A stretch of 64,000 bases of DNA from NCBI RefSeq assembly GCF_900112065.1, contig NZ_FOKE01000015.1, positions 62,001 to 126,000 of the forward strand. The letters are read 5' to 3'. Below, in pieces: positions 54,582-63,981 of this stretch. The stretch comes from Cohnella sp. OV330 (GTDB lineage: Bacteria > Bacillota > Bacilli > Paenibacillales > Paenibacillaceae). The notes beneath the pieces were generated by a model that had not been told where the DNA came from, ran no database searches, and was given only the letters and a program-made list of their open reading frames with translations. Position 1 is the first letter of the stretch, and each line of letters starts with the position of its first letter. A program made the translations under genes and the position numbers.

Positions 54582-56201
54582 TTGACGAACGTCCTCTATT
54601 TGCCGCTTGACGAGAGACCGTGCAACTACGGCTACCCGCTGGCGCTGGCGGAGATGACCGATCTGTCGGTTACGGCTCCGCCTCCCGCGCTGCTCGGACG
54701 CAAAAAAACGCCGGGGGACGTCCCCGCGATCGCCCGGTGGATCGCCGACCAGGCGACGCACGCGGATCAAGCCATTATTTCCGTCGATATGCTCGTATAC
54801 GGCGGCATCGTCCCCTCTAGACTCCACCATCTCTCCCTCGATACATGCCTTGCGCGGCTCGATACGCTGCGCGAACTCAAACGGGCGAAGCCCGGTCTCC
54901 GTCTTTACGCCTTCAACTTGATCACGCGCGCGCCGGCTTATTCCAGCAGCGAAGAAGAGCCCGATTATTACGCCGATTACGGCAGCGAGCTTTGCCGCAT
55001 CGGCAAGTTGACGGACATGCTGGACCGCGATGCGACACCTGCGGCCGGCTTCCATTCGACCCGCCCCGACTCAACCCCTGTTTCATCTGCAGAAAACGAG
55101 CTTTACAAGGAGCTGGCGAATCTGCGTGCCGCCGTGCCGGCTGAAGTCCAGGACGACTTCCTTAACCGCCGCGGCATCAATCACGCTGTTAACGTCCGTA
55201 CCATTGAGCTCGCCGCGGAGGGTATCATCGATTTTCTGATCATCCCGCTCGACGACAATGCCGAGTACGGCTACACCTCCGTCGATCAGCGCCGGATTGC
55301 CGCGCTTGTAGACCGGCTGTCATTGGCCGCCAAGGTTCACGTATATCCGGGCGCCGACGAGATCGGCTGCACGTTGTTTGCGCGGCTGTTTTGCGAGACC
55401 AAGTCGTATACGCCTTTGTTCCGCATCCGGTACTCCTCCACGCGAGGGCCGCTGTGCATCCCCAAGTACGAAGACCGCAGTCTCGCCGAGAGCATCAAGT
55501 CGCATCTCACCGCAGCCCGCGCGATCATCGCGGATTCGGCGGAGCCGGCCGACGTTTACTTGATGGTGCATTCGCCTGCCGTATCCGGCCCGGAAGCCGC
55601 GGAGACGATGGATCCGCCGGAGCGCCGCCACCGTACCTACGCGTCGGAAGTCCACATCCGCGAATTCGCCGAAGCGATCCGGCACCATCTAAGCCGGGGG
55701 CGGCTTGTCGCGCTCGCGGATGTCGCGCTTTCCAACGGAGGAGACCATGCGCTTATGCGCCTCTTAAGCCAAGAGGGGCTGCTCAAGGGCATCGCCGCCT
55801 ATGCGGCTTGGAATACGTCGGGCAATGCGCTGGGCACGGTCATCTCGCACGCGATCATCGCGTCGTATTACAGAGACCGGCCCGAGGAAAGCGACGAAGC
55901 GAGGCGGGACCGCAGCCGTCTGTACTACGCTTATCGTCTGCTCGAGGATTGGGGCTATCAATCGGTGGTGCGAGAGGACGTCTGTCGAGAGGAGCTTCCG
56001 GGACTGGATGCCGAATATTTTCGCATTTCTCACGTCCAACCCGAGATTGAAGCGTCCATCGTCCGTAGATTGGAGCAATTCTCCAAAGCGTATTTGCCGT
56101 TCTTCGGCTCGCTCTCTGTCGGCGAATTGACGCTGCCGTGGAACCGCATGTTCGAAGTCGGTTTCCGAGTGGAGCGAACCTCCGAAAAGGGCGCGGTCTA
56201 A
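54582..56201 (+). CDS. DUF4127 family protein
   Basis: 539 residues, predicted cytoplasmic (no signal). It opens VLYLPLDERPCNYGYP, a family-typical Asp/Arg motif, and has IIPLDDNAEYGYT in the middle. I recognise DUF4127; its biochemical function is unknown. The start is TTG with TAGGAGG 5 bases upstream. It sits between the RpiR regulator and a sugar ABC transporter plus NanE and a ROK kinase, so a role in handling an amino sugar or glycan fragment is likely from context only. Confidence 0.85.
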   Translation: MTNVLYLPLDERPCNYGYPLALAEMTDLSVTAPPPALLGRKKTPGDVPAIARWIADQATHADQAIISVDMLVYGGIVPSRLHHLSLDTCLARLDTLRELKRAKPGLRLYAFNLITRAPAYSSSEEEPDYYADYGSELCRIGKLTDMLDRDATPAAGFHSTRPDSTPVSSAENELYKELANLRAAVPAEVQDDFLNRRGINHAVNVRTIELAAEGIIDFLIIPLDDNAEYGYTSVDQRRIAALVDRLSLAAKVHVYPGADEIGCTLFARLFCETKSYTPLFRIRYSSTRGPLCIPKYEDRSLAESIKSHLTAARAIIADSAEPADVYLMVHSPAVSGPEAAETMDPPERRHRTYASEVHIREFAEAIRHHLSRGRLVALADVALSNGGDHALMRLLSQEGLLKGIAAYAAWNTSGNALGTVISHAIIASYYRDRPEESDEARRDRSRLYYAYRLLEDWGYQSVVREDVCREELPGLDAEYFRISHVQPEIEASIVRRLEQFSKAYLPFFGSLSVGELTLPWNRMFEVGFRVERTSEKGAV

Positions 56202-56307
56202 AGGCGGCACGCCGCGCCGTCTTGCGCTCTCTGGCATCGTTTCACAAAGAGAAACGGGCATCCCGTCAAATAAAAGGAGTATACCTCCAAAAATATTAAA
56301 TAAAAAG

Positions 56308-56346
56308 AAATATTTCTTTACATGGTCATCCAGTCGCCCCTATAAT
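56308..56346 (+). promoter_or_regulatory. Promoter of the sugar ABC transporter operon
   Basis: -35 TTTACA (56317-56322), 18 bases, -10 TATAAT (56341-56346). The palindrome GAAATATTTC (56308-56317) abuts the -35 and could bind a regulator. Confidence 0.72.
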
Positions 56347-56394
56347 AAAAGCGAGCTCATCGAATCTCTACCTTAATGAGGGGTGGCATGCGAC

Positions 56395-57765
56395 ATGGAA
56401 AAAAGAAAGATAGCAACGGTATTGGCCGCGGCAACGCTGGCCGCGACAGTATCGGCATGCAGCAGCAACAATAACGACGGGAATGCGAGCCCATCGGCAT
56501 CGGCCGGCGCGTCGGCAGGATCTTCCGCCTCCGCATCTGCTTCCGCCTCGGCTTCGGCTTCGACCCAGCCTGCCAAGGATAAGACGCCGGTCAGTTTCTG
56601 GTATCTGTGGGGCGGCGCCGAAGGCGAGAACGTCGAGAAGCTGATCGCCGAGTTCAATGCCAGCCAGGACCTTTACGAGGTCAAAGGCTTGTCCGTGCCG
56701 GACGTCCAAAAAGTCGTCGTGGGCATCTCGAGCGGCGACGGCCCCGACATCACGGACAACTTCAGCAACAACACGGCGTCCTATGCCGAGAAGGGCATGC
56801 TGGAGCCGCTCGACGCGTACATCAAGAAGGATAATTACGACCTCTCCGATTTCGTGCCCGCGGCGCTCGATGGCGGCAAGTACGACGGCAAGCAGTACGC
56901 GCTGCCGATCAACGTGAACTTCAACCTCCTTTTTTACAATAAAAAGTTGTTCGCCGACGCCGGAATCGCCGAGCCGCCGAAGACGGCCGACGAGCTGCTC
57001 GCGGACGCCGTCAAGCTGACGAAGGTCAACGCGGACAAGACGATCGACACGCTGGGCTTCCCGGACTTCCCGCTCATCTACTACACGACGGGCATGTCGA
57101 TGGCGTTCGGCGGCAGCTTCATCTCCGATGACGGCAAGACGCTCACGCCCGACAACCCGGGGACGATCGAAGCGATCAAGCTGATGCAGGATTATCGCAA
57201 TCAATTCGGCGTAGGCAATATCGTCAAGTTCAATGCCGCCGCCAAGTACATGGACGCGACCGATCCGATGTTCCTCGGCAAGCAGGCGATGCGCATCGAC
57301 GGTCCTTGGTTCGGCAACACGGTTAAAAACGTGCTGAAAAAGGACCTCGACTACGGCGTCGCGCCGCTGCCGGGACCGGCCGGCCACCCCGAGCTCGCGG
57401 GCGGCGGAGAAGTCAGCTCGTCGACGTTCTTCATCCCGAGCAACGCGAAAAACAAAGACGGCGCATGGGCGTTCATGAGTTGGCTGATGTCGAAGGAAGG
57501 CATGACCAAGTTCAACAGCATGTTCGCCAACCTGCCGGCGCGGACTTCGGTGTACGACGATCCGGCCCTGCAGAGCATTCCCGACTTCAAGGCGTTCGCC
57601 GACGCGGCCAAGAGTCCGAACCTCAAAGCGTTCCCGGTATTTTCCGGACAGACCGAATACGGCAAGCTGATCAACGACGAGTTCGAGCTCGCCGTCGGCG
57701 GCAAGCAAACCGCCGAAGAGGCCGTCAAGCACATGAAGGACAAATCCGCAGGACTGCTCAAATAA
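56395..57765 (+). CDS. Sugar ABC transporter substrate-binding lipoprotein
   Basis: 456 residues. Lipoprotein signal with lipobox VSAC (near residue 22), then a Ser/Ala-rich linker (about residues 23-62), then an extracellular family 1 sugar-binding domain (VSFWYLWGG start, SGDGPDITDNFSNNTA, MFLGKQAMRIDGPWF, AWAFMSWLMSKEGMTKF). It captures a sugar or short glycan at the cell surface for the two permeases that follow. The ATPase is not in the cluster; a shared MsmX-type ATPase is usual for this class. The ATG at 56395 is preferred. Confidence 0.9.
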   Translation: MEKRKIATVLAAATLAATVSACSSNNNDGNASPSASAGASAGSSASASASASASASTQPAKDKTPVSFWYLWGGAEGENVEKLIAEFNASQDLYEVKGLSVPDVQKVVVGISSGDGPDITDNFSNNTASYAEKGMLEPLDAYIKKDNYDLSDFVPAALDGGKYDGKQYALPINVNFNLLFYNKKLFADAGIAEPPKTADELLADAVKLTKVNADKTIDTLGFPDFPLIYYTTGMSMAFGGSFISDDGKTLTPDNPGTIEAIKLMQDYRNQFGVGNIVKFNAAAKYMDATDPMFLGKQAMRIDGPWFGNTVKNVLKKDLDYGVAPLPGPAGHPELAGGGEVSSSTFFIPSNAKNKDGAWAFMSWLMSKEGMTKFNSMFANLPARTSVYDDPALQSIPDFKAFADAAKSPNLKAFPVFSGQTEYGKLINDEFELAVGGKQTAEEAVKHMKDKSAGLLK

Positions 57766-57869
57766 GAGGCTCTCGCATCATCCAACGATAGCCGGCCCGG
57801 TCAGAGCCGCTGCGCTCCGCAGGTAGAAGCGCAGCGGTTCGTCCGGCGCCAAGCAATGGGGGTTCTGCC

Positions 57870-58766
57870 ATGAACAAGAACAACTTGACGGGCTTCGTCT
57901 TCGCCAGCCCCTGGATCATCGGCTTTCTGGCCTTCACGCTGTATCCGCTGTGCGCCTCCTTGTATTACGGCTTCACGGACTTCAACGTGTTCCAATCTCC
58001 GCGTTTCGTCGGCTTGGACAATTACAGGGACCTGATGGGAGACGACCTGTTCTGGAAAAGCATTCGCAACACGCTGTACCTGACGGTCATCAGCACGCCG
58101 GTCAACCTGATCTTCGCGCTGCTAACCGCCATGCTGCTCAATACGCGGATTCGCGGTCTCTCCGTCTATCGAACCGTTTATTATATTCCGACGATCATTC
58201 CGCTCGCAGCCACGTCGCTCCTATGGATGTGGATCATGAACGGGCAGTACGGCCTGCTGAACAAGCTGCTGGGCTGGGTGGGCCTGCCTCAGCCGGGCTG
58301 GTTCTCCGATCCCGCATACAGCAAGATGTCCTTGATTCTCATGGGGCTGTGGGGCGTCGGCAATATCATCATCATCTTCTTGGCTTCGCTGCAGGAGGTG
58401 CCGCAGTCGCTCTACGAATCGGCCTCCATCGACGGCGCCGGCGGGTTCCGCAAGTTTAGGCATATCACCATTCACTGGATCTCGCCCATTATTTTGTTCC
58501 AGCTCATCATGCAGGTGATCAACAATTTGCAGTATTTTACCCAGGCCTACTTCGTCATCTCCAGCAGCAATTTGAACCAGGTCAGCGGCGGGCCGGAAAA
58601 CTCGCTGCTCATGTACGCCGTCTACCTGTACCAGAACGCGTTTATCTACTTCAAGATGGGCAAGGCGTCGGCGATGGCCTGGATTTTGTTCGTCATGGCG
58701 GGCATTCTCACCTGGATTATCTTCAAGTCGTCTAAGCGTTGGGTGACTTACGGGGGAGGAGACTGA
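57870..58766 (+). CDS. Sugar ABC transporter permease (MalF/LacF type)
   Basis: 298 residues, six membrane helices. The EAA loop that contacts the ATPase reads ESASIDGAGGFRKFRHITIHWISPII. It opens with the typical FVFASPWIIGFLAFTLYPL. GGGGG stands 7 bases before the ATG. It pairs with the next gene, one base away. Confidence 0.93.
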   Translation: MNKNNLTGFVFASPWIIGFLAFTLYPLCASLYYGFTDFNVFQSPRFVGLDNYRDLMGDDLFWKSIRNTLYLTVISTPVNLIFALLTAMLLNTRIRGLSVYRTVYYIPTIIPLAATSLLWMWIMNGQYGLLNKLLGWVGLPQPGWFSDPAYSKMSLILMGLWGVGNIIIIFLASLQEVPQSLYESASIDGAGGFRKFRHITIHWISPIILFQLIMQVINNLQYFTQAYFVISSSNLNQVSGGPENSLLMYAVYLYQNAFIYFKMGKASAMAWILFVMAGILTWIIFKSSKRWVTYGGGD

Positions 58767-58767
58767 C

Positions 58768-59598
58768 ATGAAGACGCGCTTGCTTCGGCAAAAAACGGCG
58801 ACCCATGCCATCCTGATCGTGCTCGGATTATCCTTCGTCGCGCCTTTTCTATGGATGCTGCTGACCTCGATCAAGTCGCTCGAAGAGATTACCTCGCTGC
58901 CGGTCACCATCTGGCCCGAGATCTTTCGCTGGCGGAATTACGCGGACGTATTCGACGTCATTCCGTTTACCCGCTACTTCTGGAATACGCTGCTCATCAC
59001 CGGGCTGAGCGTGATCGGGCAGCTGATCTCCGCGCCGCTCGTCGCGTACGCGATCACGAAGATCGAATGGTTCGGCGCGAAATGGATCTTTCCGATCGTC
59101 ATCGGCACGATGCTGCTCCCTTACCAAGTGACGATGATTCCGGTCTACCTGATTTTTCAGAAGCTGCATCTGACGGGCAGCATCTGGCCGCTCGTGATCC
59201 CGACGTTTACGGCGGCGCCGCTGTACATTTTCCTGCTCCGCCAGTTTTTCATGGGGCTGCCGACGTCGCTCATCCATGCCGCCAAGATCGACGGCGCGAA
59301 CGACTACCGGATCTACTGGTCGGTCGTCCTGCCGCTGACGAGACCTGCGCTGGCGTCGGTCGCGATCTTCACTTTCCTGTACACCTGGTCGGATTTCATG
59401 GGGCCGCTGCTTTATATCAACAAGGCCAAGCAGTACACGCTGACGCTGGGCCTGCAGGCCTTCCTCGCCGAGCACTATACGGAATGGGGACTGCTGATGG
59501 CTGCGTCCGCGCTGTTCACGCTGCCGATCGTCGTCGTCTTTTTCTTCGCCCAAAAGCAATTCGTAGAAGGTATCTCCCTGACGGGGATCAAAGGCTGA
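58768..59598 (+). CDS. Sugar ABC transporter permease (MalG/LacG type)
   Basis: 276 residues, six membrane helices. EAA loop: IHAAKIDGANDYRIYWSVVLPLTRPALA. It carries the usual LRQFFMGLPTSL and ends with the short LTGIKG, typical of MalG-type permeases. GGGGAGGAG precedes the ATG. Second half of the importer channel. Confidence 0.93.
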   Translation: MKTRLLRQKTATHAILIVLGLSFVAPFLWMLLTSIKSLEEITSLPVTIWPEIFRWRNYADVFDVIPFTRYFWNTLLITGLSVIGQLISAPLVAYAITKIEWFGAKWIFPIVIGTMLLPYQVTMIPVYLIFQKLHLTGSIWPLVIPTFTAAPLYIFLLRQFFMGLPTSLIHAAKIDGANDYRIYWSVVLPLTRPALASVAIFTFLYTWSDFMGPLLYINKAKQYTLTLGLQAFLAEHYTEWGLLMAASALFTLPIVVVFFFAQKQFVEGISLTGIKG

Positions 59599-59641
59599 CC
59601 GGATCGGAACGTCCGGATCAAGCAATCGCGAGGTGTCAGCC

Positions 59642-60346
59642 ATGAACGACAACGCTATTCTTGCTTCCCTGCGGGGAGGACTCATCGTATCCTGCCAGGC
59701 GTATGCCGGAGAGGTGCTGTTCGGCGCCGACGTCATGTCGCGCATGGCCCTCGCGGCCAAGGAGGGCGGCGCCGTCGGCATTCGCGCCAACTCGCCGCAG
59801 GACATCGCCGAGATCAAGGCGCGGACGGCGCTGCCGGTCATCGGCATCTGGAAGGAGCGCTACGCCGACTCTTCAATTTATATAACGCCGACGATGCGCG
59901 AGATCGCGTCGGTCTGCGACGCGGGCTCGGACATCGTCGCGATTGACGCGACGGATCGGCCGAGGCCCGGAGGCGCGCTGCTGCCGGCCTTGATCGCCGA
60001 GACGCGCACGCGCTATCCGGAGGTGCTGCTCATGGCCGACGTGTCCACGTTAAAGGAGGGACTTGAAGCCGAGCGCCTCGGCTTCGACATCGTCTCGACG
60101 ACGCTGTCGGGCTACACGCCTTACAGTCCGGTTCACGACGGGCCGGATCTCGCTCTCGTCGGCGAGCTCGCCAAGGCATTGCGGCTCCCCGTATTCGCCG
60201 AGGGCCGCATCTCGACGCCGGAGCAGGCGGCGGCTTGCCTGCGAAGCGGCGCGTACGCCGTCGTCGTCGGCAGCGCCATCACGCGGCCGGAGCTCATCAC
60301 CAAGCGGTTCGTGGATCGGATCGTCCGCTCCGCGATATCGGGTTGA
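59642..60346 (+). CDS. nanE: N-acetylmannosamine-6-phosphate 2-epimerase
   Basis: 234 residues, TIM barrel. Interconverts ManNAc-6-P and GlcNAc-6-P. Recognisable: GLIVSCQAYAGEVLFGADVMSRMALAAKEGGAVGIRANS at the start, DIVAIDATDRPRPGG, DIVSTTLSGYTPYS and VFAEGRISTPEQAAACLRSGAYAVVVGSAITRP. GAGGTG precedes the ATG at 59642. Its product needs NagA and NagB to reach glycolysis, and those genes are not in the window. Confidence 0.94.
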   Translation: MNDNAILASLRGGLIVSCQAYAGEVLFGADVMSRMALAAKEGGAVGIRANSPQDIAEIKARTALPVIGIWKERYADSSIYITPTMREIASVCDAGSDIVAIDATDRPRPGGALLPALIAETRTRYPEVLLMADVSTLKEGLEAERLGFDIVSTTLSGYTPYSPVHDGPDLALVGELAKALRLPVFAEGRISTPEQAAACLRSGAYAVVVGSAITRPELITKRFVDRIVRSAISG

Positions 60347-60405
60347 GCGGCTGCCGGCCGGCTGCGCTTCCCTGGACCATCGCATATTGAAGGAGGAGAT
60401 CGCGC

Positions 60406-61344
60406 ATGCAAGCGGCGCTTGGCATCGATATCGGCGGGACGCATATCAAGTCCGGCGTCGTGACGGCTGAAGGACAGGTGTTGGCCGGCCGCGCCGTGCC
60501 GACGGAAGCCGACGCGGGCGGGGAAGCGGTCCTCGCCAAGCTGCTCCCGCTCGTGGAGGAAGCGGCCGAGATCTGCGCCCAAGCGGGCGCGTCGCTTGGC
60601 GGCATCGGCGTCGGCACGGCCGGCCAGGTGAACAAGCGTACCGGCCGCATCGCCGGCGCGACGGGCAATCTGCCGGGCTGGGCAGGCATTCCCCTGGTCG
60701 AGCGGCTGGGCGAGGCGAGCGGCGGACTGCCGGTCGCGGTCGACAACGACGTGAACATGATCGCGCTCGGCGAGAGCTGGCTCGGCGTCGGCGCGAAGTA
60801 CGGCGACTTCCTGTGCGTCGCGCTCGGCACGGGCATCGGCGGCTGCCGGATCAAGGACGGCATGGCCGATCTTGGCCGGGACGGCTATGCAGGCGAGCTT
60901 GGACATATGATCGTGCAAATGGACGGGCTCCCTTGCACCTGCGGCGGGCGGGGGTGCTGGGAGCAGTATGCATCGGTGCCCGCGCTGATCCGGCTTGCGC
61001 GCGAGCGGGGTCTCCCTGCGGAGCAGACGCAGCCGATCGCGCTGTTCGAGGCCGCCGGGCGCGGCGATCCCGCGGCCTCGGCCGTCCTGGACGCGTACGC
61101 GGAGCGGCTGTCCGTCGGTCTTGCGGGCTTGATCCATATTTTCAATCCGCCGGCCATCGTTATCGGCGGCGCCGTCTCTGCGCAGGGCGAGGCTCTGCTG
61201 AACCGGATCCGCGCGCGTACCGAGGCCAAGATCATGCCCGTCTTTCGCGGGCCGGGCGGGGTCGACATCGTCGCCGCGGGACTCGGCGATCGAGCCGGCT
61301 TCATCGGCGCGGCCCGACGGATGCTGACCGACAGTCGAGGCTAG
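60406..61344 (+). CDS. ROK family sugar kinase, probable N-acetylmannosamine kinase
   Basis: 312 residues. ATP-binding start LGIDIGGTHIKSGVV, ROK region GIGGCRIKDGMADLGRDGYAGELGHM with the catalytic Asp region upstream (VDNDVNMIALGE), and the zinc site CTCGGRGCWEQYAS. ROK kinases phosphorylate glucose, fructose, GlcNAc or ManNAc. Next to nanE a ManNAc kinase (NanK-type) role is the best guess, but glucokinase is possible. GAAGGAGGAG precedes the ATG. Confidence 0.88.
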   Translation: MQAALGIDIGGTHIKSGVVTAEGQVLAGRAVPTEADAGGEAVLAKLLPLVEEAAEICAQAGASLGGIGVGTAGQVNKRTGRIAGATGNLPGWAGIPLVERLGEASGGLPVAVDNDVNMIALGESWLGVGAKYGDFLCVALGTGIGGCRIKDGMADLGRDGYAGELGHMIVQMDGLPCTCGGRGCWEQYASVPALIRLARERGLPAEQTQPIALFEAAGRGDPAASAVLDAYAERLSVGLAGLIHIFNPPAIVIGGAVSAQGEALLNRIRARTEAKIMPVFRGPGGVDIVAAGLGDRAGFIGAARRMLTDSRG

Positions 61345-61418
61345 CGATGCGGCAGGCCGACAGTCGTGCGGCTAGCAAGGCAAATTAGTTTTTAACGCTT
61401 ATCATAACATCCATGATT

Positions 61419-61472
61419 CCCCGCAAAAGTTGCTGTACGGCTTCAAAGCCAAGCATGCTTTTGCGGGGTTAT
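61419..61472 (+). terminator. Terminator of the amino-sugar operon
   Basis: CCCCGCAAAAG (61419-61429) pairs perfectly with CTTTTGCGGGG (61458-61468); the 28-base loop has an inner GGCTTC/GAAGCC-like pairing. Followed by TTATTTC. Confidence 0.75.
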
Positions 61473-61620
61473 TTCGTGATGTCCGAAAAGGGGGTGAGGC
61501 GGGATGCGCCGGCTCTGAGGGACGCGATGCCGTGCCGGCGCAGGCAGTCGGAAGACGGAAGTGGAAGACGGGAGTCGGAAGTCTGAAGTTTGCAGGGCAT
61601 CTACCAAAGGAGGCTTTAAG

Positions 61621-63843
61621 ATGATGATTAAACGTCTCGCGCATGTCACGCTTTGCGCCGGCTTGCTCGCGGCAGCCGGCCTGGGCGCCCTCGGCGCCCC
61701 CTCCGCGGCGAACGCGGCAAGCCCAAATCTGCTCGCGGGCAAGTCTTATACCGCTTCAAGCGCGGCAAGTTCATCGTATCCCGATAGCGGCGGGGAGTTG
61801 ACGGACGGCATCTATGCGACGCCTCTGCTCGCCAGCGCCGGATGGCAGGGTCGGCTCGGCGCCTCCGGCGCTACGACGTACAGCTTTACGGCGGACCTGG
61901 GCACCGCCCGGACGTTTCAAAGCTTCAAGACGGACTTCTTCAAGTATACGGGCGGCTCCGTAGAGACGCCGGTACAAGTCGCCTACCAGTATTCGAGCGA
62001 CAATTCGACCTATTCGACGGCTTGTACCGTAAATCAGCAGGGAGCGGGCGTCGATATCGTTTCGGTACCCTATGCTTGCGGCGCCGCTTCGCCAATATCG
62101 GCGAGATACGTAAGGGCGACGGTCACGGGTGCGGCCGGCAAGTGGTCGTTTATCGATGAATGGGAAGTGAACAAACCGGCAGGCGCCGCGGTGCCGCTGC
62201 TCTCGGGCTCCTTCCTGCAGCCGGATCTGGGCGATGCGTGGACGAGCGCGCAGTGGACGACCGAGTTCCAGCGGATGGAGGAGGTCGGCATCGATCACCT
62301 GTTCCTTCAGTGGTCGGCCAACAGCAAGTCGCATACGGCGGTCTATCCGACGGGGCTGAGCGGGTATGCGCAGAACACGTCGGCCGATGTCGTCGCCAAG
62401 ACGCTCGCGATGGGCAATCAGTTCGGCGTGGACATTTATATGGGGCTGCAGTTGAACGAGGACTGGTTCGTTAACTACACGAATAACGCAACATGGTTAA
62501 ATAACGAAGCCGCCGTCGCGCAGTCGCTTGCGCAGGATCTGTGGACGAAGTATGGGTCTAATCCATCCTTCAAGGGGTGGTATCTCAGCTTCGAGGTGGA
62601 CAATTGGAACCTGCCGACGTCGAACGAATGGGCGAAAATGGCGACCTTTTACGATACGGTCATCGACGCGCTGAAGACGCTGACCCCGAACCTGCCTGTC
62701 ATCGTATCGCCTTTCTATAATACGGCGGGCGGCTTGACGACATCCGGCTGGCAGACGATGTGGGAATATATTCTGTCCAATGCCGCCATCGACGTCATCG
62801 CGCTCCAGGACGGCATCGGCGCGGGCCATGCCACGACCGCGCAGCTTGCCGCCTGGTTCGGCGCCACTAAAGCGGCCATAACTAACGCGCGGCCTGCGAC
62901 TGCGCTTTGGGACGACGCGGAGACGTTCAACCTGGACTTCAAGCCCATGGATATCAAGCTTCTGAAGGACGATCTCGCGGCCGTACAACCGTACGTATCG
63001 AAGTACACCAGCTTCAGCTTCAACCATTACATCAGTCCGCAGCAGGTCAATCCGCTTTATTTCACGACATACAAAAGCTACTTCCAGACGGGAGCGGTAG
63101 ACGCTTCTTCGCCTACGTCGCCGACTGGCCTAACCGCGACGTCGCCGAATTCGATGACCGTGCAACTCAACTGGACCGCATCGACTGACAATACGGGCGT
63201 CGTCGGGTACAAGATTTATCGGAACAGCGAATTGGTATACACCGCCTATACGAATGCGACCGGTTTTACGGACGGTCAACTTGCCCCTTCCACTGCCTAC
63301 AGCTACGCCATCCGTTCGTTCGACGCCGCCGGCAACGAATCCGCCTCCTCGTCGACCGTCTCCGCGACCACGGCGGCGGGCACCGTCTATTCGACGAACC
63401 TCGCCGCAGGCAAATCCTATACGGCCTCGACGGCCGCGGACGCGAGCTATCCGGATACGGGCGCAGCCGAGCTGACGAACGGCGCCTTCGGAACGGCGAC
63501 GTATACGGACGCCGCTTGGCAAGGGCGCAATACAGGGTCGGCATATTCGTTCACGATCGACCTGGGATCCAGCAAGACGATCAAGGAAGTGTATGCGGAC
63601 TTTCTTCAAGTCAAATCCGTATACGTGCTGCTGCCGGCCTCCGTCACGTTCTCGGTATCCTCGACAGGCGCTTCCTATACGCCCATCGGCACGGTATCGA
63701 AGCCGGCGGTCGGCAGCGCCGATCAGACGAAGAAGTATCGGCTCACCGATCTTACGGGGGTTACGGGCCGCTACGTGAAGGTCGAGGTGACGCCCGCGAG
63801 CAGCGCATGGACGTTCATCGACGAAGTGCAGGCCCGTAACTAA
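61621..63843 (+). CDS. Secreted DUF4434 glycoside-hydrolase-like protein with two discoidin domains and an FN3 domain
   Basis: 740 residues with a signal peptide (LAHVTLCAGLLAAAGLGALGAPSAANA). Order: F5/8 type C (discoidin) domain about 35-185; DUF4434 TIM-barrel-like domain about 190-490 (SGSFLQPDLGDAWTSAQWTTEFQRMEEVGIDHLFLQWS, GWYLSFEVDNWNLP, IDVIALQDGIGAG); FN3 domain about 498-585 (TGLTATSPNSMTVQLNWTAS); second discoidin domain about 592-740. DUF4434 proteins resemble glycoside hydrolases but no activity is assigned. The discoidin/FN3 arrangement points to binding of an extracellular glycan. AAAGGAGG precedes the ATG. It follows the amino-sugar operon after a terminator, so co-function is possible, not shown. 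Confidence 0.85.
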   Translation: MMIKRLAHVTLCAGLLAAAGLGALGAPSAANAASPNLLAGKSYTASSAASSSYPDSGGELTDGIYATPLLASAGWQGRLGASGATTYSFTADLGTARTFQSFKTDFFKYTGGSVETPVQVAYQYSSDNSTYSTACTVNQQGAGVDIVSVPYACGAASPISARYVRATVTGAAGKWSFIDEWEVNKPAGAAVPLLSGSFLQPDLGDAWTSAQWTTEFQRMEEVGIDHLFLQWSANSKSHTAVYPTGLSGYAQNTSADVVAKTLAMGNQFGVDIYMGLQLNEDWFVNYTNNATWLNNEAAVAQSLAQDLWTKYGSNPSFKGWYLSFEVDNWNLPTSNEWAKMATFYDTVIDALKTLTPNLPVIVSPFYNTAGGLTTSGWQTMWEYILSNAAIDVIALQDGIGAGHATTAQLAAWFGATKAAITNARPATALWDDAETFNLDFKPMDIKLLKDDLAAVQPYVSKYTSFSFNHYISPQQVNPLYFTTYKSYFQTGAVDASSPTSPTGLTATSPNSMTVQLNWTASTDNTGVVGYKIYRNSELVYTAYTNATGFTDGQLAPSTAYSYAIRSFDAAGNESASSSTVSATTAAGTVYSTNLAAGKSYTASTAADASYPDTGAAELTNGAFGTATYTDAAWQGRNTGSAYSFTIDLGSSKTIKEVYADFLQVKSVYVLLPASVTFSVSSTGASYTPIGTVSKPAVGSADQTKKYRLTDLTGVTGRYVKVEVTPASSAWTFIDEVQARN

Positions 63844-63888
63844 GGTTCGGATCGGGGAGTTGCCTTGTCGCGTGCTGCGTGCTGCGTA

Positions 63889-63917
63889 TTGCGACGCGAG
63901 TCCGGCCGTGCTATAAT
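63889..63917 (+). promoter_or_regulatory. rpmE promoter
   Basis: TTGCGA (63889-63894), 17 bases, TATAAT (63912-63917), 65 bases before the rpmE start. Confidence 0.75.
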
Positions 63918-63981
63918 GTTCGGGTATGTCCATTAACTCTGGAGCCGCATGCGTTCCAGGGCAGAAGAGGTGAATTCTAAG

